Origin: Marinomonas vulgaris
Lineage (GTDB): Bacteria; Pseudomonadota; Gammaproteobacteria; Pseudomonadales; Marinomonadaceae
DNA: 53,027 nucleotides
Reading direction: 5' to 3'
Assembly (NCBI RefSeq): GCF_018145875.1
Contig: NZ_JAGSSV010000019.1
Coordinates: 1 to 53,027 of the forward strand
Both the position numbers and the translations under genes were made by a program. Of the stretch, positions 45,490 through 53,027 are shown piece by piece (the first letter of the stretch is position 1; each line of letters starts with the position of its first letter). The notes beneath the pieces are model-generated. The model had not been told where the DNA came from. It was given only the letters and a program-made list of their open reading frames with translations, and did not search any database.

Positions 45490-45685
45490 GTTTGAACCTC
45501 TGTATAGGTTAGCGATGTGGTTATTTTAGCAAGCTAAGAGAAGGCTTTCTTGTTATTCTAAAAAAACTTAAAAATTGCCATTATTAAGGTTTTTATTCTT
45601 ATAAAATAAAATAAATAAGATGATAAAACTGTATATCTTGTGTGATTATAGGCGATATGACTTTGTCTTAATTTGGAGTGTTGTT

Positions 45686-46939
45686 ATGCGTGTTTGCGTT
45701 CTTGGAGCGGGTGTTGTTGGGTTAACGTCGGCGTATTATTTGGCGAAAAAAGGCTTTGACGTGACCGTAATGGATCGTCAGGAAGGGGTGGCGCTGGAAA
45801 CCAGCTTTGCCAACGCCGGTCAAATTTCCCCTGGCTATTCTGCCCCTTGGGCGGCGCCAGGCATTCCATTTAAGGCGGTAAAATGGTTGATGCAAAAGCA
45901 CGCACCATTAAAAATCAGTGCTGATCCAGAGCTGAAAAAATTTGCCTGGATGAGCAAAATGCTCGCTAACTGCACAGAAAAAGCCTATGACGTGAATAAG
46001 TCCCGCATGGTGGCGTTGGCAGAATACAGTCGTGACCAGTTTATTGCGATGCGTAAAGAAATTGGCATTCAATACGATGATGGGCAGGGCGGCTTGACTC
46101 AATTGTTCCGCAAAGACGAGCAAGTAGAAGCCTCAGAAAAAGACATTAAAGTACTGAAAGCCTTGGGTGTTCCTCACCAAGTACTAACACCTGCGCAGAT
46201 TCTTGATGTTGAGCCGGGGCTTGCTCCTGTCATTGATAAGTTTAAGGGTGGCTTGCGTCTAACTGGCGATGAGACGGGCGACTGCTTTATCTTTTGCCAA
46301 GAGTTGAAGAAGCACTGTGATGAATTAGGGGTGAAATTCCAGTTTGGTTTGTCTATTGACCGACTTGTCATTGGAGGCGGCAAAATTCGTGCGGTGAAAA
46401 CCAATCAAGGGGACTTCGAATTCGATACCGTGTTGGTGTCTATGGGTAGTTATTCCAAGGAGTTGTTACAAACCATTGATATTGCTATTCCCGTATACCC
46501 AGTAAAAGGCTACTCATTGACCGTGCCTATCACAGATTCCAGTTATGCTCCTGCATCTACTGTGATGGATGAGACCTATAAGGTGGCCGTAACGCGATTG
46601 GGTGACCGCATCCGTGCTGCAGGCACCGCAGAGCTAAATGGTTACAACCTCGATTTACCAAAAGTACGCACGGAAACCATTACGCACGTGGTACGTGACC
46701 TATTTAACCAAGGCTGTGACTTGTCGCAAGCGGATTATTGGACTGGATTGCGCCCAATGACACCAGACGGCACGCCAGTAGTAGGGCGTACCGGTGTTGA
46801 TGGCTTATATCTGAATACTGGGCACGGGACTCTTGGTTGGACAATGAGTTGCGGTTCTGCTGCAGTAATTGCTGATATTATGGCGGGCGATAAAGCCGAT
46901 ATCGAAACCAAGGATTTCTCCGTAGAGCGCTACCGTTAA
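45686..46939 (+). CDS. dadA: D-amino-acid dehydrogenase small subunit DadA
   Basis: A 417-residue FAD enzyme of the DAO family. The N-terminal FAD motif is VCVLGAGVVGLTSAYYLAKKG, and later segments include SFANAGQISPGYSAPWAAPG and LRPMTPDGTPVVGRTGVDGLYLNTGHGTLGWTMSCGSA, both typical of DadA. It oxidises D-alanine and other D-amino acids to keto acids, feeding electrons to the respiratory chain. I chose the ATG at 45686 with GGAG upstream. It is followed after 59 bases by an alanine racemase gene, the usual dadAX arrangement for alanine catabolism. Confidence 0.93.
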   Translation: MRVCVLGAGVVGLTSAYYLAKKGFDVTVMDRQEGVALETSFANAGQISPGYSAPWAAPGIPFKAVKWLMQKHAPLKISADPELKKFAWMSKMLANCTEKAYDVNKSRMVALAEYSRDQFIAMRKEIGIQYDDGQGGLTQLFRKDEQVEASEKDIKVLKALGVPHQVLTPAQILDVEPGLAPVIDKFKGGLRLTGDETGDCFIFCQELKKHCDELGVKFQFGLSIDRLVIGGGKIRAVKTNQGDFEFDTVLVSMGSYSKELLQTIDIAIPVYPVKGYSLTVPITDSSYAPASTVMDETYKVAVTRLGDRIRAAGTAELNGYNLDLPKVRTETITHVVRDLFNQGCDLSQADYWTGLRPMTPDGTPVVGRTGVDGLYLNTGHGTLGWTMSCGSAAVIADIMAGDKADIETKDFSVERYR

Positions 46940-46998
46940 CAGCAAGATGATTAACGGGCGTTATTTGGTCAGTGAATAAAACCTATTAAGGGGTAATA

Positions 46999-48093
46999 AT
47001 GGCAAGGCCACTCACGGCAGCGGTAGATCTAGAAGCAATTTTGCACAATTACCGCTATGCGAAAAAACTGCAACCCAGCTGCAAAGCCTTTGCGGTAGTA
47101 AAAAGTAATGCGTATGGACACGGCGCGGTTGAGGTGTCTCGTTATCTAGACAAAGAGGCCGATGCTTTTGCCGTAGCGGCGATTGAAGAAGCAATCGTCC
47201 TTCGTGAAGCTGGCATAGAATCGCCCATTTTGTTGTTGGAAGGGGTTTTTGAGGGCGATGAATGGAGTTTGTGCGAGCAGCACGGCTTTTGGGCGGCGCT
47301 GGAAAACGCACAGCAAATGGACGAACTTATTGCGAGCCAAGCGAAAATTGAAAAAGTGTTCTTGAAATTGGACTCGGGTATGCATCGTCTGGGTGTCGAC
47401 AAAGAAGCCGCTCCAGGGTTCGTTGAAGCGTTAAAAGCGACAGGGCAAGTGGGCGAAGTGGTGTTGATGACGCATTTTGCTTGCGCGGATGATTTGTCTG
47501 ATTTAATCACCATGCAGCAGTTGACCTATTTCGAGCAAACACGCCAGTCAATTGGTGAGATTGAGGCCAGTGTGGCCAACTCCGCTGCAATCATGAAATG
47601 GAGTGTGCCGGAAGGGGGGTGGATTCGCCCTGGTATCATGTTGTACGGCATTTCACCTTTTGCTGAAGTCAGCGGTCGAGCGCTGGGTTTACGTCCTGCG
47701 ATGACCTTATCGACGAAAGTGATTTCTACTCGTCAGCTCAAGAAAGGCGACAAAGTCGGCTATGGTTTAGGTTATGAAGCGGAGGAGGATCATGTATTGG
47801 CGACCATAGCAGTAGGCTACGGAGACGGTTATCCTCGTCACGCGCAAAACGGCACGCCATTGCAAATCAATGGTCAAGAAGCGTGTTTAGCGGGGCGCGT
47901 ATCCATGGATATGCTCACGGTACGCATGCAAGATTATTCCGTGGCGCCTGCGATGGGGCAAGAAGTTGTGCTTTGGGGTGGTGATGTGCCTGTCGAAGAA
48001 GTTGCCGATTACGCTGGCACCATTGGCTACGAATTGGTGACGCGCATGACGGCTCGCCCTCATTATCGTTACCTTCGTGGGGACGATTCCTAG
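46999..48093 (+). CDS. dadX: Alanine racemase, catabolic type (DadX/Alr)
   Basis: A 364-residue PLP enzyme. The Schiff-base Lys is K35 in [12 protein letters not shown]. The beta-domain catalytic Tyr lies in [11 protein letters not shown], and [17 protein letters not shown] with AGRVSMDML are further family segments. It interconverts L- and D-alanine; with dadA it turns L-alanine into pyruvate. AAGGGG precedes the ATG. The symbol follows the dadA context; it may also serve as the biosynthetic Alr. Confidence 0.93.
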   Translation: MARPLTAAVDLEAILHNYRYAKKLQPSCKAFAVVKSNAYGHGAVEVSRYLDKEADAFAVAAIEEAIVLREAGIESPILLLEGVFEGDEWSLCEQHGFWAALENAQQMDELIASQAKIEKVFLKLDSGMHRLGVDKEAAPGFVEALKATGQVGEVVLMTHFACADDLSDLITMQQLTYFEQTRQSIGEIEASVANSAAIMKWSVPEGGWIRPGIMLYGISPFAEVSGRALGLRPAMTLSTKVISTRQLKKGDKVGYGLGYEAEEDHVLATIAVGYGDGYPRHAQNGTPLQINGQEACLAGRVSMDMLTVRMQDYSVAPAMGQEVVLWGGDVPVEEVADYAGTIGYELVTRMTARPHYRYLRGDDS

Positions 48094-48112
48094 TAGTCTT
48101 GTCATTTGCACC

Positions 48113-48147
48113 TTGACGTCTTTCTATGGCAATTAGAAAGACGTCAA
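48113..48147. repeat. 13-bp perfect inverted repeat after the racemase gene
   Basis: TTGACGTCTTTCT (48113-48125) and AGAAAGACGTCAA (48135-48147) are exact reverse complements around a 9-base loop; outer CACC and GGTG extend it. No T-run follows, so if it ends the dad transcript it is not a classical terminator. Confidence 0.75.
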
Positions 48148-48231
48148 GCAGGTGAAAGTCGATATATATCAGTAAATCGTACTTTTGCTTAGCTCGCACA
48201 CAAAATAAGCGTCGAATTGCGACGGTTTCTT

Positions 48232-48261
48232 TTGAAAACACCTATCCTTTGCGTGTACTAT
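48232..48261 (+). promoter_or_regulatory. Possible alaS promoter
   Basis: TTGAAA (48232-48237) and TACTAT (48256-48261) are 18 bases apart, about 100 bases upstream of the alaS ATG. Confidence 0.35.
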
Positions 48262-48369
48262 TTTGTGCTTTTCATTGCATCGAATAGGCGCCTGCTGCTC
48301 TTCAGTATGGATTTGCCTTTCACGCAATTCAATTCGTCCAGACATTTAGAGATAGAGACTCATCCCATT

Positions 48370-50988
48370 ATGAAGAGTTCTGAGTTACGCCAATCGTTTT
48401 TATCGTTTTTCGAAAGTAAACAGCACCAGATCGTGGAATCCAGCTCCTTAATTCCTGGAAATGATCCGACCTTGTTGTTCACCAACGCTGGTATGGTCCA
48501 GTTTAAAGATGTGTTTTTGGGTGAAGATGTTCGCCCTTACACCCGAGCGACAACTTCTCAGCGTTGTGTTCGAGCCGGTGGTAAGCACAACGATTTAGAA
48601 AATGTCGGTTACACGGCGCGTCACCATACTTTTTTCGAAATGCTGGGTAACTTTAGTTTTGGTGATTACTTCAAAAAAGAAGCCATCAGCTACGCGTGGG
48701 AGTTTTTGACCGACGTGCTTAAGCTGCCAAAAGAGAAACTCTTGGTAACTGTGTACGCTGACGACGACGAAGCCTTCGATTTTTGGCACGAGATGATCGG
48801 TGTACCGAAAGAAAAAATCATTCGAATTGGCGACAACAAAGGCGGTCGTTATCAGTCGGACAATTTCTGGGCGATGGGCGACACTGGGCCCTGTGGTCCT
48901 TGTTCTGAAGTGTTTTACGATCACGGCGAACACATCTGGGGCGGGCCTCCAGGTTCTCCAGAAGAAGACGGCGACCGTTTCATCGAAATCTGGAACGTGG
49001 TTTTCATGCAGTTCAATCGTTCTGCCGATGGCACCATGGCGCCTTTGCCTAAGCCTTCCGTTGATACCGGTATGGGCTTGGAGCGAATTGCAGCGATTCT
49101 GCAAGGTGTTCACAGTAACTACGAAATCGATTTGTTCCAAAACTTGATCAAGGCGGCTGCCAAAGTAGTGGGTACGGACGATTTAAGTGCTCAGTCGTTG
49201 CGCGTGATTGCCGACCATATTCGTTCCTGTGCCTTTATGATTGTCGACGGCATCATTCCTTCTAACGAAGGTCGTGGTTATGTGTTGCGACGTATTGTTC
49301 GTCGTGCCATTCGTCACGGTAACAAATTGGGACAAAAAGAGGTCTTTTTCCACAAGTTAGTGGATGCACTGGACGCTGAAATGGGCGAAGCCTACCCAGA
49401 ATTGACCAAGCTAAAAGATCGCATTGCGTCTATCTTGTTAAAAGAAGAAGAGCAGTTCGCTAAGACCCTTGATCAAGGGATGAAAATTTTAGAAGAAGCC
49501 ATCGCGAATTTGGGCGATGCGAAAGTGATTCCTGGCGAAACCGTATTTAAATTGTATGACACCTACGGTTTTCCAGCAGATTTAACCAACGACGTAGCCC
49601 GTGAAAACGATTTAGAAATCGACGATGCCGGTTTTGAAGCGGCGATGGAGGCACAGCGTGCTCGTGCACGTTCGGCCAGTAATTTCTCCATGGACATGTC
49701 TGGTGGCGTGAAATTAGAGTCTGTGACCGAGTTTACCGGCTACGACAATTTAAGCGGCGAATGCGAAATCGAAATGATCCTTGTAGACGGTGCGCCAGTA
49801 GATGTACTAGAGGCTGGGCAAAGCGCGGCGATTCTATTGAAATCAACGCCATTCTATGCGGAATCTGGCGGTCAAGTGGGCGATCAAGGTTGGTTGCGCG
49901 GTGTGGGCACATTTAAAGTGTCCAACACCACGAAACAAGGCAAAGCCCATTTGCACCTTGGTGAGCTAAAAGAAGGGCGTTTGTCCGTTGGTGATGCTGT
50001 TACTGGCGATGTTGACCGTACCTTGCGTATGGCGACAACCTTGAATCACTCGGCGACTCACCTTATGCACGAAGCATTGCGTCGAGTGTTGGGCGATCAT
50101 GTGACACAAAAAGGTTCCTTAGTGAATTCAGAGCGTCTACGTTTTGATTTCTCGCATTTTGAGGGCGTTACGGCAACTGAAATTGAACAAATTGAAGACA
50201 TGGTAAACGAGCAAATTCGTTTAAACCGTGCCGTTGAAACCGACATCATGGATGTGGAATCAGCGAAAGCCAAGGGTGCGATGGCCTTGTTTGGCGAAAA
50301 GTACGACAGCGAAGTGCGTGTGCTGACCATGGGCGCGGATTACTCCATTGAATTATGTGGTGGAACGCACGTTAATCGTACCGGTGATATTGGTTTCTTC
50401 AAGATAGTGACCGAAAGTGGTATTGCTGCGGGTGTTCGTCGTATTGAAGCGGTCACAGGCAAAGTGGCTATCGATACCACACGTCAAACAGAGTCTGTGC
50501 TAGACAGTATCGCCAGCTTGGTCAAAGGCAACAAAGACAGCGTGTTGGATAAAGTTGTGTCGCTAAACGAACAAGCTCGTGGTCTGCAAAAAGAGCTGGA
50601 TGCCCTAAAAGGAAAAATGGCGGCCTTGGCTGGGGCGGATTTGGCGTCTCAAGCGTTGGCGATCAATGGCGGTAAGTTGTTGGTAGCGCAGGTTGAAGTA
50701 GAAGATCCGAAAGCTTTGCGTGATTTGCTGGATGAGCTGAAAAGCAAGCTTGAGTCTGCGGTGATTTTGCTAGCAGCGGTGAACGATGGAAAAGTCAGTC
50801 TAATTGCCGGTGTGACCAAAGAGTTGACCAAACAGGTAAAAGCGGGTGATTTGATCAAAATGATTGCCCCCTTGGTTGATGGTAAAGGTGGCGGTCGTCC
50901 AGATATGGCGCAAGCTGGTGGTAACAATCCAGAGGGGTTGCCTGCCGCGCTTGCTTTGGTGCCAGATTGGGTGGCCGAAAGGGTATAA
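48370..50988 (+). CDS. alaS: Alanine-tRNA ligase AlaS
   Basis: An 872-residue class II aminoacyl-tRNA synthetase of normal length. The N-terminal catalytic domain has [23 protein letters not shown] and the motif 2/3 region ([36 protein letters not shown]). The editing domain has the zinc ligands [12 protein letters not shown] and CGGTH. The C-Ala domain ends with [15 protein letters not shown] chose the ATG at 48370 ([10 protein letters not shown]), the family start, over an upstream in-frame ATG. It precedes lysC and csrA, an order conserved in Pseudomonas and Oceanospirillales. Confidence 0.97.
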   Translation: MKSSELRQSFLSFFESKQHQIVESSSLIPGNDPTLLFTNAGMVQFKDVFLGEDVRPYTRATTSQRCVRAGGKHNDLENVGYTARHHTFFEMLGNFSFGDYFKKEAISYAWEFLTDVLKLPKEKLLVTVYADDDEAFDFWHEMIGVPKEKIIRIGDNKGGRYQSDNFWAMGDTGPCGPCSEVFYDHGEHIWGGPPGSPEEDGDRFIEIWNVVFMQFNRSADGTMAPLPKPSVDTGMGLERIAAILQGVHSNYEIDLFQNLIKAAAKVVGTDDLSAQSLRVIADHIRSCAFMIVDGIIPSNEGRGYVLRRIVRRAIRHGNKLGQKEVFFHKLVDALDAEMGEAYPELTKLKDRIASILLKEEEQFAKTLDQGMKILEEAIANLGDAKVIPGETVFKLYDTYGFPADLTNDVARENDLEIDDAGFEAAMEAQRARARSASNFSMDMSGGVKLESVTEFTGYDNLSGECEIEMILVDGAPVDVLEAGQSAAILLKSTPFYAESGGQVGDQGWLRGVGTFKVSNTTKQGKAHLHLGELKEGRLSVGDAVTGDVDRTLRMATTLNHSATHLMHEALRRVLGDHVTQKGSLVNSERLRFDFSHFEGVTATEIEQIEDMVNEQIRLNRAVETDIMDVESAKAKGAMALFGEKYDSEVRVLTMGADYSIELCGGTHVNRTGDIGFFKIVTESGIAAGVRRIEAVTGKVAIDTTRQTESVLDSIASLVKGNKDSVLDKVVSLNEQARGLQKELDALKGKMAALAGADLASQALAINGGKLLVAQVEVEDPKALRDLLDELKSKLESAVILLAAVNDGKVSLIAGVTKELTKQVKAGDLIKMIAPLVDGKGGGRPDMAQAGGNNPEGLPAALALVPDWVAERV

Positions 50989-50993
50989 ATCGA

Positions 50994-51018
50994 TTAGCCC
51001 GTTGAGGGCTGTTTGATT
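50994..51018 (+). terminator. Weak hairpin between alaS and lysC
   Basis: AGCCC / GGGCT around GTTGA followed by GTTTGATTTT. The stem is short, so it may only attenuate transcription into lysC. Confidence 0.4.
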
Positions 51019-51049
51019 TTGGCTTTTTGATTTGAATAATGGAAAGATT

Positions 51050-52291
51050 ATGGCGTTGTTAGTTCAAAAATACGGAGGCACCTCAGTCGGTACAATAGAA
51101 CGGATTGAGGCAGTTGCGGACCGAGTGTTAAAGCACAAACAGCAAGGTGACGACATCGTAGTAGTGGTTTCTGCTATGAGTGGTGAAACCAATCGTCTTA
51201 TTGAATTGGCTAAAAGCATCAACGCGTCACCTAACTCACGTGAAATGGACGTGCTTTTGTCGACAGGGGAGCAAGTGACTATTGCGCTTTTGTCGATGGC
51301 CTTGATGAAGCGAGGCCTAGAAGCGCGTTCTTATACAGGTTCACAGATTCGTATTACGACGGACAGCGCTCATGGTAAAGCACGTATTCAAAAAATCGAC
51401 ACAGAGGCCATGCGTTCTGATTTGGGCGCGGGTCGTGTGATCGTAGCCGCGGGTTTTCAAGGAGCAGACGAGCATGGCAACATAACCACCCTAGGTCGTG
51501 GCGGCTCCGATACCACTGGCGTAGCCCTGGCGGCGGCATTGAAAGCAGACGAGTGCCAGATTTATACGGACGTGGATGGCGTTTACACAACAGACCCAAG
51601 AGTGGTCGACAGCGCTCGACGTTTAGAGAAAATTACATTTGAAGAAATGCTGGAAATGGCCAGCTTGGGGTCTAAAGTGCTGCAAATCCGTTCAGTCGAA
51701 TTTGCGGGTAAGTATCAAGTGCCATTAAGAGTGTTGTCGAGTTTTGTTGAAGGTGAAGGTACATTAATTACCACTGAGGGGAGTAACGGTATGGAGCAGC
51801 CAGCAGTATCTGGAATTGCGTTTAATAGAGATGAAGCTAAGCTGACTTTAAAAGGAGTGCCTGATATTCCGGGCATTGCCTCTCGAATTTTAGGGCCTAT
51901 CAGTGACGCAAACATCGAAGTGGACATGATAGTGCAGAACGTTTCCGTTGATGGTACGACAGATTTTACTTTCACGGTACACAGAAATGAATTTGATCAA
52001 GCTCTGTCAACTTTGAACGCAATAGCGCAAGAACTTGAGGCGAAGGATGTGATCGCCAATGCGAAAATTGCTAAAGTTTCCATCGTGGGTGTGGGAATGC
52101 GCTCTCATGCCGGTGTGGCGAGCACTATGTTTCGAGCATTGGCGGCAGAGTCGATCAATATTCAGCTTATCTCTACATCAGAAATTAAGGTGTCAGTGAT
52201 CATTGATGAGAAATACATGGAGTTAGCGGTGCGTACTTTACATTCGGCATTTAAATTAAGCCAAGCAGATACACTAGTGCAAGAAGTGTAA
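51050..52291 (+). CDS. lysC: Aspartate kinase LysC
   Basis: A 413-residue enzyme that phosphorylates aspartate, the first step to lysine, threonine and methionine. The N-terminal kinase domain starts VQKYGGTSVG and contains VVVSAMSGETNRL, GFQGADEHGNITTLGRGGSDTT and YTDVDGVYTTDPR. Two C-terminal ACT domains (about 265-413) give feedback control. GGAAAG precedes the ATG at 51050; an upstream in-frame ATG adds six residues not typical of the family. Confidence 0.96.
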   Translation: MALLVQKYGGTSVGTIERIEAVADRVLKHKQQGDDIVVVVSAMSGETNRLIELAKSINASPNSREMDVLLSTGEQVTIALLSMALMKRGLEARSYTGSQIRITTDSAHGKARIQKIDTEAMRSDLGAGRVIVAAGFQGADEHGNITTLGRGGSDTTGVALAAALKADECQIYTDVDGVYTTDPRVVDSARRLEKITFEEMLEMASLGSKVLQIRSVEFAGKYQVPLRVLSSFVEGEGTLITTEGSNGMEQPAVSGIAFNRDEAKLTLKGVPDIPGIASRILGPISDANIEVDMIVQNVSVDGTTDFTFTVHRNEFDQALSTLNAIAQELEAKDVIANAKIAKVSIVGVGMRSHAGVASTMFRALAAESINIQLISTSEIKVSVIIDEKYMELAVRTLHSAFKLSQADTLVQEV

Positions 52292-52356
52292 CAATAGAAC
52301 ACATAAAGCCTGTTTTTAGTGATGGTTAAATATTTTTTGAGAGGCTACAATCAATT

Positions 52357-52378
52357 TTTGTAGGAAAATTCCTACAAA
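52357..52378. promoter_or_regulatory. 22-bp palindrome in the csrA promoter region
   Basis: TTTGTAGGAA-AA-TTCCTACAAA has perfect 10-bp arms. It lies directly before a TATGAT-type -10 element (about 52385-52390), so a dimeric regulator bound here would overlap the csrA promoter. Confidence 0.6.
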
Positions 52379-52417
52379 GTTTGTATGATAATCTGACTAA
52401 ATAAAACTATAAAGCAA

Positions 52418-52429
52418 TTACAGGGAGAA
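52418..52429 (+). promoter_or_regulatory. Possible CsrA binding site at the csrA ribosome-binding site
   Basis: TTACAGGGAGAA resembles the CsrA target consensus (RUACARGGAUGU) with its central GGA at the Shine-Dalgarno position. It suggests that CsrA represses its own translation, as known in E. coli. Confidence 0.45.
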
Positions 52430-52435
52430 CTTCTT

Positions 52436-52624
52436 ATGCTTATTCTTACTCGTCGTGTTGGTGAAACATTAATGGTTGGTGACGAAGTGTCTGTTACCGT
52501 TTTGGGTGTAAAAGGTAATCAGGTGCGTATTGGTATTAACGCCCCTAAAGACGTTTCTGTTCACCGTGAAGAGATTTACCTTCGTATTCAGAAAGAGCAA
52601 GACGAACAAATTTCTGAAGATTAA
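52436..52624 (+). CDS. csrA: Carbon storage regulator CsrA/RsmA
   Basis: A 62-residue RNA-binding protein. The family sequence [16 protein letters not shown], then [19 protein letters not shown], is intact, including L4 and R44 of the RNA-binding surface. CsrA dimers bind GGA motifs in mRNA leaders and control carbon flow, motility and virulence-type behaviours. AGGGAG precedes the ATG. It follows lysC and precedes tRNA-Ser and tRNA-Arg, a conserved order. Confidence 0.97.
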   Translation: MLILTRRVGETLMVGDEVSVTVLGVKGNQVRIGINAPKDVSVHREEIYLRIQKEQDEQISED

Positions 52625-52637
52625 TTTTAAAAAAAAC

Positions 52638-52665
52638 TTTACAAGGCGAATGAGTCGTATATAAT
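52638..52665 (+). promoter_or_regulatory. Promoter of the tRNA-Ser/Arg cluster
   Basis: TTTACA (52638-52643) and TATAAT (52660-52665) are 16 bases apart, followed by the GC-rich discriminator GCGCTCC, typical of stringently controlled stable-RNA promoters. Confidence 0.75.
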
Positions 52666-52681
52666 GCGCTCCACTTGTTAC

Positions 52682-52771
52682 GGAGAGTTGGCCGAGCGGC
52701 CGAAGGCGCTCCCCTGCTAAGGGAGTATGGGGTGAAACTCATCGAGGGTTCGAATCCCTCACTCTCCGCCA
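52682..52771 (+). tRNA. tRNA-Ser (GCU)
   Basis: A 90-base class II tRNA. Acceptor arms are GGAGAGT / ACTCTCC, the anticodon loop CTGCTAA gives GCU, the long variable arm suits serine, the T-loop is GTTCGAATC and CCA is encoded. It reads AGC and AGU. Confidence 0.96.
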
Positions 52772-52829
52772 TTTCAAGTTTGTTTTTTTAAAGACTTAGG
52801 TCTGAGCAAAAAAAACAATTAATGGTAAT

Positions 52830-52906
52830 GCACCAGTAGCTCAGCTGGATAGAGTACTCGGCTACGAACCGAGCGGTCAGAGGTTCGAATCCTCTCTGGT
52901 GCACCA
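52830..52906 (+). tRNA. tRNA-Arg (ACG), copy 1
   Basis: A 77-base cloverleaf with acceptor arms GCACCAG / CTGGTGC, anticodon loop CTACGAA (ACG, the A converted to inosine) and encoded CCA. It reads CGU, CGC and CGA. Confidence 0.96.
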
Positions 52907-52948
52907 TTTCATAGAACATCTCAAAACAAAACGATCACGTTATTCAAT

Positions 52949-53025
52949 GCACCAGTAGCTCAGCTGGATAGAGTACTCGGCTACGAACCGAGCGGTCAGA
53001 GGTTCGAATCCTCTCTGGTGCACCA
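52949..53025 (+). tRNA. tRNA-Arg (ACG), copy 2
   Basis: Identical in sequence to the first copy, 42 bases downstream. It ends two bases before the window edge. More copies may follow outside the window. Confidence 0.96.
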
Positions 53026-53027
53026 TT

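Noticed and set aside
1..53027. CRISPR arrays, prophage or integrative element
   Set aside because: No regularly spaced repeats, integrase, phage structural genes or attachment-site duplications were seen. The identical tRNA-Arg pair at 52830-53025 is an ordinary tandem tRNA duplication.

Overview
The window looks like a chromosomal segment of a marine gammaproteobacterium, most likely an Oceanospirillales member close to Marinomonas. I base this on the alaS-lysC-csrA-tRNA order at the right end, the moderate GC content, and many genes for iron and metal capture, chemotaxis and amino-acid use. Species assignment is inference; no search was run. The layout is mainly ordinary chromosome. The clearest trace of a mobile element is at the extreme left, where an insertion-sequence end appears to cut a TonB-dependent receptor gene.

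Left part (1-10 kb): a truncated, Fur-type TonB receptor lies divergent from a LysR regulator, with a 16-bp perfect hairpin between them. Next come a secreted hypothetical protein and a HalD/BesD-like 2-oxoglutarate oxygenase, a DoxX-like membrane protein, a peroxiredoxin-like protein divergent from an AraC regulator across a clear inverted repeat, a CAU-anticodon tRNA, an FMN-dependent alpha-hydroxy-acid dehydrogenase, and the iron pair piuC and piuA/fiu with a Fur box.

Metal/redox region (10.2-17.9 kb): a nine-gene leftward operon runs PepSY membrane protein, DUF2271 protein, DUF4198 protein, small periplasmic protein, single-TM protein, then a ZnuABC-like metal ABC transporter with a second, degenerate binding protein. 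It is divergent from a membrane-anchored CysJ-like diflavin reductase, with two Fur-like sites in between. The DUF2271 protein carries the sequence DALTGAT, which fits the ApbE flavinylation motif. I propose a Fur-controlled transmembrane electron chain (NAD(P)H diflavin reductase to PepSY protein to covalently flavinylated periplasmic carrier) that works together with divalent-metal import. This is the most interesting system in the window.

Middle (18-31 kb): a NIT-domain chemoreceptor, the RNA helicase RhlE, and a five-gene leftward operon of circularly permuted ATP-grasp, alpha-E, transglutaminase-DUF2126, ATP-grasp/alpha-E fusion and transglutaminase proteins. This is a duplicated amidoligase/peptidase set whose product is unknown.

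Right part (31-53 kb): an FAD monooxygenase, an NhaC-type antiporter, an EamA transporter, an RND efflux adaptor and pump, a mannitol 2-dehydrogenase paired with an NCS1 permease, a Cache chemoreceptor, recX, the dadA-alr D-alanine catabolic pair, alaS, lysC, csrA, tRNA-Ser(GCU) and two identical tRNA-Arg(ACG) genes.
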